Shown here piece after piece: positions 1 to 7,015 of a DNA stretch of 64,000 bases. Within the stretch, counting starts at the first letter, position 1, and each line of letters starts with the position of its first letter. Origin of the DNA: Verticiella sediminum (GTDB taxonomy: Bacteria > Pseudomonadota > Gammaproteobacteria > Burkholderiales > Burkholderiaceae_B); assembly GCF_007558815.1 (NCBI RefSeq), contig NZ_VLTJ01000039.1, positions 62,001 to 126,000 on the forward strand, given 5' to 3'. The notes under the pieces were generated by a model. It ran no database searches and was not told the origin of the DNA. It saw only the letters and a program-made list of their open reading frames with translations. The position numbers and the translations under genes are program-made.

Positions 1-61
1 TGCTGTGCTTGAGCACGTCGGCGTGATTGCCGGCGTGAAAGGCGTGGCGATAGCTGAACAT
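1..61 (-). CDS. rlmJ: RlmJ, 23S rRNA (adenine-2030-N6)-methyltransferase, N-terminal fragment
   Basis: Only the first 20 codons lie in the window; the gene runs off the left edge. Reading leftwards from the ATG at 61-59, the protein begins MFSYRHAFHAGNHADVLKHS. This is the characteristic N-terminus of RlmJ (YhiR family), with its conserved YRHxFHAGNxADVLKH block. RlmJ is a SAM-dependent enzyme that methylates A2030 of 23S rRNA. It is divergent from tRNA-Arg. The identity is secure from the motif although the body of the gene is not visible. Confidence 0.85.
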   Translation of the reverse strand, partial: MFSYRHAFHAGNHADVLKHS

Positions 62-115
62 GGAGGAACCGGACGATGGCAGGGGATAACTATAACCTTG
101 CCGGCCCGCGCGGCA

Positions 116-144
116 TGGGCAGGGCCGCCGCCTTGCGCTAAAAT
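116..144 (+). promoter_or_regulatory. Putative promoter of tRNA-Arg
   Basis: A -10-like TAAAAT sits at 139-144, ten bases before the mature tRNA 5' end. A poor -35 (TGGGCA, 116-121) is placed 17 bp upstream. Spacing and position are right, but the -35 match is weak. Confidence 0.4.
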
Positions 145-153
145 CGCTGGCTT

Positions 154-229
154 GCCCCGGTAGCTCAGTGGATAGAGCACCTTCCTCCTAAGAAGGGGGT
201 CACACGTTCGATCCGTGTCCGGGGCGCCA
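154..229 (+). tRNA. tRNA-Arg (anticodon CCT)
   Basis: A complete cloverleaf is readable. The acceptor stem GCCCCGG pairs with CCGGGGC. The D-arm is GCTC...GAGC, and the anticodon stem CCTTC/GAAGG encloses the loop CTCCTAA, giving anticodon CCT. The T-arm carries TTCGATC, the discriminator is G226, and CCA (227-229) is encoded. It decodes AGG. Confidence 0.96.
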
Positions 230-365
230 GATACCTCAATGGCTTACCGAGTGCTCACAAGTGCTCGACATGAAGCGAAGCGCGGTGCGCGAAGCCCGAC
301 CGGCGAATCCCACAGCCTTCGTATGGTTATTCTTGACTTCAGGCTTTCAACCCCTAAACTTACGC

Positions 366-504
366 CCGTCAAGGGGAGTAGCTTTTCCGCCGTAGCATCG
401 TCATTACGGTAATCCGCGCCGACAGGCGCAGAACCCGGTGCTCGGGCAACTTCATCGAGTTGCAAGCAAGACCTTGCCCACGAAGGGCAGGGTGCGCGCA
501 TACG
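366..504 (+). promoter_or_regulatory. yybP-ykoY family (Mn2+) riboswitch candidate upstream of terC
   Basis: The leader has the hallmarks of this class. GGGGAGTAGC is at 373-382. Near the 3' end a stem ACCTTGCCC (471-479)/GGGCAGGGT (485-493) is followed by a CGCATACG stretch, closely matching the layout of the E. coli alx and mntP leaders. Members of the class sense Mn2+ and commonly control TerC/Alx-type membrane proteins, and the next gene is a terC. The boundaries are estimated. The match is by eye, not by covariance model, but motif, stem and target gene agree. Confidence 0.8.
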
Positions 505-506
505 CA

Positions 507-539
507 ATGACCTGTGTCCTTCGGGAACAGGTCATTTTT
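507..539 (+). terminator. Intrinsic terminator directly after the riboswitch
   Basis: The stem ATGACCTGT (507-515) pairs with ACAGGTCAT (527-535). It is extended by TCC/GGA around a TTCG tetraloop and followed by a T run (535-539). It begins three bases after the aptamer, so it probably serves as the expression platform, ending transcription before terC in one ligand state. Confidence 0.8.
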
Positions 540-793
540 GCTTCTGGAGCCAGTATGTCGACATCCGCATGCCGTTGTGCCCCCATGCGACCGCGCCCTC
601 GTGGCGCGCGTCGCTCGCGGCGTTGCCATTCCGGCAGCGCCGAGCCTCCCTCACCCCCGTTCGGTTTCGCGCCTGCGCTCATTGCGCGGGTGTGCGCTCG
701 GCATGGCCGTGCGCTCCGGCCGGCAAGCCCGCTTCTTCGGGCGGCGCCGGCGTCTCTCCCTTCCCATACGAGTGATACAGCTAGGAGATAGCT
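540..793 (+). other. Long leader between attenuator and terC, no gene seen
   Basis: About 250 bases separate the terminator from the terC start. Short open frames cross it in several frames but none resembles a protein or has a convincing ribosome-binding site. A purine-rich AGGAGA (783-788) just before 794 serves terC. The stretch is probably untranslated leader, or hosts a second promoter that I cannot identify. Confidence 0.5.
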
Positions 794-1510
794 TTGCTTG
801 AATTTCTGCAAACCCTGAGCTGGGCGGCGGTGTTCCAGATCATCCTGATCGACATTCTGCTCGGCGGCGACAACGCGGTGGTCATTGCACTGGCCTGCCG
901 CAACCTGCCCAAGAAACAGCGCATGCAGGGCATCCTCTGGGGTACCGCGGGCGCCATCATCCTGCGCGTCATCCTCATCTTCTTCGCGCTGACGCTGCTG
1001 ACCATCCCCTTCCTGAAGGTCGTGGGCGCGCTCCTGCTGCTCTGGATCGGCGTCAAGCTGCTCATCCCCGAAGAGGACGCGCACGGCAACATCCAGGGCG
1101 GGACCTCGATCTGGGCTGCGATCAAGACCATCATCGTGGCCGACTTCGTGATGAGCCTGGACAACGTCATCGCGATCGCCGGCGCCGCTCAGGGTGCGGC
1201 GGCGGAGCATCAGCTCGGCCTGGTCATCTTCGGCCTGGTCGTGAGCGTGCCCATCATCATCTGGGGCAGCACGCTGGTGCTCAAGCTGATCGACCGTTTC
1301 CCGCTGGTCATCACCTTCGGCGCGGCGCTGCTGGGCTGGATCGCGGGCGGCATGCTGGTCACCGACGTGGTCTTCGTGAACAACTTCGGCGAGCCCTCCA
1401 CCATGGTGAAGATCGTGGCCGAGCTGGTCGGCGCAGTCTTCGTCGTGCTGCTGGGCCGTACGCTGGCGCAGCGCAAGCGCGCGGCGCTGGAGGGCGGCAA
1501 CGCCGCCTAA
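794..1510 (+). CDS. TerC family integral membrane protein
   Basis: A 238-residue hydrophobic protein of the TerC/Alx family. Members are polytopic inner-membrane proteins linked to metal homeostasis, notably manganese export, and to tellurite resistance. It shows the family's acidic intramembrane motifs: LGGDNAVVIAL near residues 23-33 and VMSLDNVIAIAGAA around 119-132. Seven or so membrane segments fill the length. The chosen start is TTG at 794, preceded by AGGAGA at a good distance; no in-frame ATG lies nearby. The manganese riboswitch and terminator upstream support a role in Mn2+ efflux. It stands alone: the next gene is a separately started TetR regulator. Confidence 0.9.
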   Translation: MLEFLQTLSWAAVFQIILIDILLGGDNAVVIALACRNLPKKQRMQGILWGTAGAIILRVILIFFALTLLTIPFLKVVGALLLLWIGVKLLIPEEDAHGNIQGGTSIWAAIKTIIVADFVMSLDNVIAIAGAAQGAAAEHQLGLVIFGLVVSVPIIIWGSTLVLKLIDRFPLVITFGAALLGWIAGGMLVTDVVFVNNFGEPSTMVKIVAELVGAVFVVLLGRTLAQRKRAALEGGNAA

Positions 1511-1519
1511 GCCCCAAAG

Positions 1520-1541
1520 CCGGGGCCCTGCGCGGCCCCGG
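1520..1541. terminator. GC-rich hairpin after terC
   Basis: A perfect 8-bp inverted repeat CCGGGGCC/GGCCCCGG with a 6-nt loop lies 10 bases after the terC stop. No T run follows, so a terminator role is only plausible; it may protect the 3' end. Confidence 0.35.
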
Positions 1542-1685
1542 CCCGCGTAGAATGCGGGCCAGACGCGGATTCGTCCGCGCTGGCCCGTTTTGTTTTGTCG
1601 CCGGGCCACTGCCAAGTAGCGAACGGCCGCTGCCGTTCGCCGGCCAGGAGGCGGTCTTCCCGCCGACGAAGAATCGCAGGTGTCC

Positions 1686-2291
1686 ATGCCCAGGAAGAAA
1701 ATCGATGCCGGTGCGCGCGCGCACAGCGAGCAGGCCGGCCAGCTTCTCGATGCCGCCGCGGCTCATGTGCTTGCGCACGGGCTGGGCGATCTGTCACTGC
1801 GCCACATTGCCGAGTCGGTGGGTACGAGCCATCGGATGCTGATCTATTACTTCGGTTCCAGCGACGGCTTCTGGCAGGCATTGCTCCAGCGCCTGCGGCA
1901 CCAGGAGCAGGCCAAGAGCATCGGCTGGAGCGGTTCGACCCACGGCCCCGCGCACGGCATCGAGGCGGCCTGGGCGCGTTATGCGGCGCCCAACTATCTG
2001 CCGGTCATGCAACTGCTCTTCGAGGTCTATGGGCGGGCGATCCGAGACCGCGAACGCTTCAAGCCGTTCCTGGACGAGGTCGTCGGAACGTGGACCGACA
2101 CGCTCACCCAGACGCTGCAATCGCGCTTCGGAATCGAGCCGGCGCAAGCCAGGGTGCGCGCCCGTCTCGAGCTGGCCACCATGCGCGGCCTGCTGCTCGA
2201 CCTGGTCACGACGGGAGACCGTGAAGGCACGACCGAGGCGTTGCGCTACTTCGCCCGCCTGATGAACGCCGATACCCCGCCGCAGGCGTAG
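1686..2291 (+). CDS. TetR family transcriptional regulator
   Basis: A protein of about 201 residues. Its N-terminal helix-turn-helix includes DLSLRHIAESVGTSHRMLIYYFGS, the typical TetR pattern ending in YYF. The C-terminal part is the variable ligand-binding and dimerisation domain and indicates no ligand. The ATG at 1686 was preferred, with AGG five bases upstream; a GTG at 1680 would add two residues. It is codirectional with, and 150 bp upstream of, a Bug receptor and an M24 protein. A 16-bp palindrome in the gap (2389-2404) is the likely operator. I infer local control of those genes. Confidence 0.85.
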   Translation: MPRKKIDAGARAHSEQAGQLLDAAAAHVLAHGLGDLSLRHIAESVGTSHRMLIYYFGSSDGFWQALLQRLRHQEQAKSIGWSGSTHGPAHGIEAAWARYAAPNYLPVMQLLFEVYGRAIRDRERFKPFLDEVVGTWTDTLTQTLQSRFGIEPAQARVRARLELATMRGLLLDLVTTGDREGTTEALRYFARLMNADTPPQA

Positions 2292-2388
2292 GAGCAGGCC
2301 GCCCGCGCCGACGCAGTGTCGCGCAGCGCGCCGCACGAATTTCCCATTTTTCTGAGGTTTTCGGGCATGGCGCTTTTGCGAAGTTGTG

Positions 2389-2404
2389 TGTACCATCTGG
2401 TACA
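2389..2404. promoter_or_regulatory. Perfect 16-bp palindrome, candidate TetR operator
   Basis: TGTACCATCTGGTACA is a perfect inverted repeat (7-bp arms, 2-bp centre), 37 bp before the Bug receptor start. It overlaps a possible extended -10 (TGG then TACATT, 2398-2406). Binding here would block transcription, as expected for TetR repression. Confidence 0.6.
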
Positions 2405-2440
2405 TTATTCATCGACACCGTGTCGAACTGGAGCGCGCGC

Positions 2441-3412
2441 ATGAAAACACCACACTGGATCAAGGGCTTGATGGGCGCCGTGCTGGCCCTGTCGTTCGGG
2501 GCACAAGGCTGGGCTCAGGACGATTTCCCGTCCCGGCCGGTACGCCTGGTGGTTCCCCAGATCGGCGGCACGGGCAACGACGTACTGGCGCGTTCGCTGG
2601 CCGAGCGCCTGCGCGAACGGTGGAAGGTGCCCGTGGTGGTCGAGAACCGCCCGGGCGCCAACGGCACGATCGCCGCCAACTATGTCCTGGGCCAGCCGGC
2701 CGACGGTGCCACACTGTTCCTGGCCGGCGTGTCCAACCTGGCGTTCAATCCTTTCCTGTATCCCACGCTGTCGCATGATCCGCGTCGCGACTTCGCGGGC
2801 GTGGCGGTGCTGGCCAACTCGCCGTTCGTGCTGGTGGCCACGCCCGGCCGGTTCACCGGCGGGCTGCCCGGCTTCGTCGAGCAGGCCCGCGCCCGACCCG
2901 GCGAGATCAACTACGCCTCGGGCGGCATGGGCAATTCCACCCATCTCGCGATGGACCTGGTGGCCGAGCGCGCTGGCGTGCAGTTGACGCACGTGCCGTT
3001 CAACGGCGGCGGCGCCAGCACCAGTCTGCTGAGCGGCGAGACCCCGGTGATGATGAACGTCGTGGCCGGCGTCAAGCCGTTGATCGACGCCGGCAAGCTC
3101 GAGGCCTTCGCGGTCACCGGCAAGCAGCGCATCGCCGCCTTGCCCGACGTGCCGACTTTCGCCGAGCAGGGCTACGAGGTCGACGTGCCGGGCTGGTACG
3201 CGATCGTCGTCAAGCGCGATACGCCCGCGCCGGTGGTCCAGCGCATCAATGCCGACATCAATGCCGTGCTCCTCGACCCCGCTTTTCGGGAGACGCTGGC
3301 CTTCCAGTTCCTGGACCCGATCGGCGGTCCGCCCGAGACGGTCGAGCAATATGTCACACGGGACGCGGACGCCTGGGGCGCACGCATCCGCGCCCTGGAC
3401 CTGAACCACTGA
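2441..3412 (+). CDS. Bug family periplasmic tripartite tricarboxylate receptor (TctC-like)
   Basis: A 323-residue secreted binding protein. A signal peptide (residues 1-25, ending QGWAQ) precedes the family's opening DDFPSRPVRLVVPQ. The Bug signatures follow: VVVENRPGANGTIAA near residue 70, INYASGGMGNSTHLAMDL near 155, and LPDVPTFAEQGYEVDVPGWYAI near 235. Bug proteins bind small carboxylates, amides or aromatics. They normally feed TctAB, but most, including this one, have no TctAB neighbour. The ATG at 2441 begins the signal peptide; an upstream in-frame extension lacks sense. It is followed 14 bp later by an M24 protein, probably one transcript under the TetR protein upstream. The ligand is unknown. 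Confidence 0.92.
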   Translation: MKTPHWIKGLMGAVLALSFGAQGWAQDDFPSRPVRLVVPQIGGTGNDVLARSLAERLRERWKVPVVVENRPGANGTIAANYVLGQPADGATLFLAGVSNLAFNPFLYPTLSHDPRRDFAGVAVLANSPFVLVATPGRFTGGLPGFVEQARARPGEINYASGGMGNSTHLAMDLVAERAGVQLTHVPFNGGGASTSLLSGETPVMMNVVAGVKPLIDAGKLEAFAVTGKQRIAALPDVPTFAEQGYEVDVPGWYAIVVKRDTPAPVVQRINADINAVLLDPAFRETLAFQFLDPIGGPPETVEQYVTRDADAWGARIRALDLNH

Positions 3413-3426
3413 ACGAGGAGGACGAT

Positions 3427-4617
3427 ATGGCTCGATTGACGACGGCGGTTCGCGATGCCCGCCATGCCGGCATGCGCGAACTCATGGACCGGCTCGGCGT
3501 GGACGCTCTGGCGTTCGGCACGCCGGACTTCTTCCAGTACGCCACCAACTTCCAACTCGATGTCTGGCCCTGGGAGCGGCCCGTGCTGGTCGTGGTGCCG
3601 CGCGAGGGACGCACGTTCGCCATCATGAACGAGCTGTCGACCAACCACATGCGCTTTGCCGTCAGCAAGGGCGAGGTCTGGCTGGACGAGGTTGTCTACT
3701 ACAGCGAGCATCCGCGCGTGCGATCCCGGCTGCCGCTGCTGCCGCAGTTGGGATCGGCGCTCGCCGCGTGCCTGCAGGCGCACGGCCTGGACCGCGCGCG
3801 GATCGCCACCGACGGCAATCTCGGCCTGCTGGCGGATGCGCAGCGCTTGTTGCCGGGCCTGACGGTACAGCCCCAGGTGGCCGCGGTGCGCAGCCTGCGA
3901 TGGGTGAAGCATGCCGAAGAGCTGGCGGTGATGCGCGATCTGGCGGCCTTGACCGACTGGGTGCAGGACCGCTATCGCGAGAACATACGGCCGGGCCGCC
4001 TGGTCCAGGAGCTGGATCATGCGATGGCCGGCTTGATGGTCGAGGAGGCCGCACGCCGGTTTCCCGGCGAGGATTTCGACATCCTGCGCTGCTGGACGCT
4101 GACCGGTCCGGCGTCGGCGTCGCCCCACGGCGACGGCGCCGCTTGCGGGGCGAGGATCGCCGCGGGCGATACGCTGGTCAACCTCGTCCTGCCGCGCTTG
4201 AACGGCTTGTACGTCGAGAACGAGCGCACGTGGTTCTGCGGCACGCCCAACGCCGAACAGGCGCGGTTCTACACCGTCGCGGCGCAGGCTACGGACGCGG
4301 CGGCCGCCGCGGCGGTGACCGGTGCCCGAGTGTGTGACATCGATGCCGCTGCCCAGGCCGTGATCGAAGACGCCGGTTGCGGCGAGTACGTGTTCCACCG
4401 CACCGGGCATGCCGTCGGGCTGATGCTGCACGAATATCCGGAGGACATGGCGTTCAACACGCGTGCCCTGCTGGCGGGCGAGGTGTATTCCGCGGAACCC
4501 GGCCTGTACGTCTACGGACTGGGCGGATTCCGCCTGGACGACACGGTCATCGTCGGCGACGAACCGGAGGTCATCGTCCGCACGCCCAAGACGCTGGAAT
4601 ATGCCACCGTCGGATGA
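3427..4617 (+). CDS. M24 (creatinase/aminopeptidase P fold) protein with altered metal site
   Basis: 396 residues with the two-domain layout of creatinase and Xaa-Pro peptidases: an N-terminal domain (1-160) and a pita-bread C-terminal domain (170-390). Of the five usual metal ligands only His328 (GHAVG) and Glu357 (AEPG) are intact. The first Asp is replaced around Asn252, the second by Glu264 (VENERTW), and the last Glu by Asp371 (FRLDD). Metal-free creatinase shows a comparable loss, so the protein may be a C-N hydrolase on a small molecule rather than a peptidase. ATG at 3427 has GAGGAGGAC upstream. It forms a pair with the Bug receptor, suggesting it degrades the captured ligand. The substrate is unknown. 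Confidence 0.85.
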   Translation: MARLTTAVRDARHAGMRELMDRLGVDALAFGTPDFFQYATNFQLDVWPWERPVLVVVPREGRTFAIMNELSTNHMRFAVSKGEVWLDEVVYYSEHPRVRSRLPLLPQLGSALAACLQAHGLDRARIATDGNLGLLADAQRLLPGLTVQPQVAAVRSLRWVKHAEELAVMRDLAALTDWVQDRYRENIRPGRLVQELDHAMAGLMVEEAARRFPGEDFDILRCWTLTGPASASPHGDGAACGARIAAGDTLVNLVLPRLNGLYVENERTWFCGTPNAEQARFYTVAAQATDAAAAAAVTGARVCDIDAAAQAVIEDAGCGEYVFHRTGHAVGLMLHEYPEDMAFNTRALLAGEVYSAEPGLYVYGLGGFRLDDTVIVGDEPEVIVRTPKTLEYATVG

Positions 4618-4645
4618 CGGCGAGCGGGCCCGCGCCGGGCCTGCC

Positions 4646-6115
4646 TCAGTCCGCCCAGGGAATGGGCGCCTCGTTGGTGCCCCAGTACATGCCTTTCTGC
4701 TCCATGTAGGGCAGGATGCCGAGGCGTCCCTTCTCGCGGCCGAGCCCGCTGTCGCGCCAGCCGCCGAACGGCGTGGACACCGAGAACTGCTTGTAGGTGT
4801 TGATCCACACGGTGCCCGCCTGCACCGCGCGGCCCACGCGCCAGGCGCGCTTGAAGTCGCGCGTCCATATGCCGGCGGCCAGGGCATAGATGCTGTCGTT
4901 GGCCTGCGCGATCAGGTCGCTCTCGGTCTCGAAGGGCAGGGCCGCGAGCACCGGCCCGAAGACCTCCTCGCGGCACAGGCGCTGGTCGTTGGCCAGGCCT
5001 TCGATGATGGTGGGGCGATAGAAGAACCCGTCGCCGGCGCCGTCGGGCCGCGCGCCCCCGGTGCGCAGGCGTCCGCCGTCCTCCAATCCCATGGCGACAT
5101 AGCGTTCGACGTTGGCGCGGTGCGCGGCGGTGATGAGCGGGCCCATCTGCGTGTTCTCGTCGGCGGGGTCGCCGATGCGCAGGCGTTCGGCGCCGGCCGC
5201 CAGGCGGGCGAGGCAATCGTCGTAGATGCTGCGTTCGACGAACAGGCGCGAGCCGGCGATGCACGATTCGCCCGAGGAACTGAAGATGCCGTAGAGCACG
5301 CCGTTCACCGCGTGGTCCAGGTCGGCGTCGGCGAACACCATGGTGGGCGACTTGCCGCCCAGCTCGAGCGAGACGGACATCATCTTGTCGGCCGCTACGC
5401 GGGCGATGTGGCGCCCGGCCACCGTGCCACCCGTGAAGGCCACGCGGCGTACCAGGGGATGCCGCACGATGGCGTCGCCGATGGTGCGGCCTTCGCCCGG
5501 CAGCACGGCGATCACGCCGCGCGGCACGCCGGCCTCTTCGCAGAGCCGGGCGAGTTCGAGCGCGAGCAGCGGCGTGATCTCCGAGGGTTTGAGCACGATG
5601 CTGTTGCCCGCGGCCAGCGCCGGGGCGAGCTTCTGCGCTTCGCTCGCGATCGGCGAGTTCCACGGCGTGATCGCCGCGACCACGCCCATGGGCTCGTACA
5701 CGCTCATGCTGAGGTAGTCGCCGCGCGACGGGGTGATGGTTTCCTCCAGGGTTTCGCAGGCGGCGGCGAAGAACTGGAAGGTGCCCGCGGCGCTGGCGAC
5801 CAGGGCGCGGGTCTCGGTGATCGGCTTGCCGTTGTCCAGGCGCTGCAGTTGCGCCAGATGCTCGGCGCAGGCGCGGATGCGCTCGGCCACGCGATACAGC
5901 ACCAGGGCGCGCTCATGCGGCTTGCGGCGCGACCACACGCCGCTCTCGAAAACGCGCTGGGCGTGCTCGATGGCGGCCTGGACATCGTCCAGGCTCGCCG
6001 CGTTCAGGCTGGCGACGGGCTTGCCGTCGGCCGGGTAGAGGGAGTCGTAGCGCTCACCCTGGCCCAGGCGCCATTCGCCTGCGACCAGGAGAGGAACGGG
6101 TTGCTCCAGGTTCAT
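4646..6115 (-). CDS. NAD(P)-dependent aldehyde dehydrogenase
   Basis: 489 residues, the full length of the ALDH superfamily. Visible are the PWNSP oxyanion motif, FTGGT of the nucleotide-binding domain, the general base in LELGGKSP, and catalytic Cys285 in ESCIAGSR. It oxidises an aldehyde to the acid in the cytoplasm. The closest-looking group is the betaine/hydroxymuconic semialdehyde type, but the sequence does not decide the substrate. It is the last gene of the leftward operon at 11186-4646, eight bases after the NadX-like gene. It converges with the M24 gene across 28 bp. It probably finishes the pathway by oxidising an aldehyde made by the ThDP enzyme (inference). Confidence 0.93.
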   Translation of the reverse strand: MNLEQPVPLLVAGEWRLGQGERYDSLYPADGKPVASLNAASLDDVQAAIEHAQRVFESGVWSRRKPHERALVLYRVAERIRACAEHLAQLQRLDNGKPITETRALVASAAGTFQFFAAACETLEETITPSRGDYLSMSVYEPMGVVAAITPWNSPIASEAQKLAPALAAGNSIVLKPSEITPLLALELARLCEEAGVPRGVIAVLPGEGRTIGDAIVRHPLVRRVAFTGGTVAGRHIARVAADKMMSVSLELGGKSPTMVFADADLDHAVNGVLYGIFSSSGESCIAGSRLFVERSIYDDCLARLAAGAERLRIGDPADENTQMGPLITAAHRANVERYVAMGLEDGGRLRTGGARPDGAGDGFFYRPTIIEGLANDQRLCREEVFGPVLAALPFETESDLIAQANDSIYALAAGIWTRDFKRAWRVGRAVQAGTVWINTYKQFSVSTPFGGWRDSGLGREKGRLGILPYMEQKGMYWGTNEAPIPWAD

Positions 6116-6123
6116 GGCGGCTC

Positions 6124-6927
6124 CTAGATCACCAGCGCGGCGGCGCGATTGACGATGGCGCGCAGCACGCTGTAGACCGTCAGCGAGGAGGTCTTGGGGT
6201 TGCTCGCGAGCGGCTTGCCGCGCATGGTGAGTTCGAACTCGCCGAAGGCGCCGCGCGCGCGCACGTGGTGCACGTTGTCCGTCACCCCGGGGTCGGCGAT
6301 CAGGCGCACGGTGGTTGCCTCCAGGCCCAGCCCGGCCAGGGCGATGGTCGCGGCCACGTTGGCGTTCTTGGGAAAGGCCGCCGCCGCTTCCCGGGCCGAG
6401 CCGGCGAAGATCTCGGTGGCCTCGGTCAGCTCGGCCAGCACGCAGCGCTCGGCGGCCGGCGTGCCCTGCCAGGCATGGGGCGGCTTGCGGCCGGTATAGA
6501 CAACCTCGTCCAGGCCGCCCAGGCGGCCGGCAGCCAGGGCGTCGATCCCGCCGATCGCGCCGGAGAGCAGCTCGACACGGGTATGGCCGCGCGCGGCCGC
6601 ATCGGCCAGGCGCTCGGCCAGGCCCGGTTCGGAGAGCGCGCCGATCGAGACGACGACGCAGGCAATGCCGGCTTCGAGGGCGGGCAGCACGTGTTCGGCG
6701 ATCGCGCCGTGTCCGGCGCATTCGACCAGCAGGTCGGGGCGGGCAGCCTGCGCGAGCGCCGTATGCACGGCGGGCGGGTGGGCCAGCGCGGCAAGGGCCT
6801 CGCGCGCAGCGGTCTGGCCGTCTGCCGGCACGATGACGCTGGCGACGGCGATGTCGGCGCGGCCGTCGAGGCCTTGCATGACGGACTGGGCGATGGCGCC
6901 GCAGCCGATGATGGCGACGTTGAGCAT
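6124..6927 (-). CDS. L-aspartate dehydrogenase family protein (NadX-like)
   Basis: 267 residues. The N-terminal Rossmann fold opens MLNVAIIGCGAIAQSV, and the family's catalytic-domain blocks follow: LLSGAIGGIDAL near residue 120, VYTGRKPPHAW near 145, and FPKNANVAATIALAG near 190. Family members oxidatively deaminate L-aspartate (or reduce imino acids) with NAD(P). In some organisms NadX feeds NAD synthesis. Here it sits between a ThDP enzyme and an aldehyde dehydrogenase in a regulated operon, which argues for catabolism of an amino or imino acid. Start is the ATG at 6927, where the nucleotide-binding strand begins. True aspartate specificity is unproven. Confidence 0.85.
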   Translation of the reverse strand: MLNVAIIGCGAIAQSVMQGLDGRADIAVASVIVPADGQTAAREALAALAHPPAVHTALAQAARPDLLVECAGHGAIAEHVLPALEAGIACVVVSIGALSEPGLAERLADAAARGHTRVELLSGAIGGIDALAAGRLGGLDEVVYTGRKPPHAWQGTPAAERCVLAELTEATEIFAGSAREAAAAFPKNANVAATIALAGLGLEATTVRLIADPGVTDNVHHVRARGAFGEFELTMRGKPLASNPKTSSLTVYSVLRAIVNRAAALVI

Positions 6928-7015
6928 GGATGTTCTCGACTGGAGTTGCGTGGACCTCCCTGCGCTGCGGCGCGGGGAGGAGGGCGGGCGCGTCCGGCCC
7001 GCTGCGGGGACGGCC

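Noticed and set aside
452-1687. Long minus-strand open frame opposite terC
   Set aside because: It mirrors terC and its leader. Composition is His/Arg/Asp-rich with no family pattern, typical of the antisense frame in GC-rich DNA.
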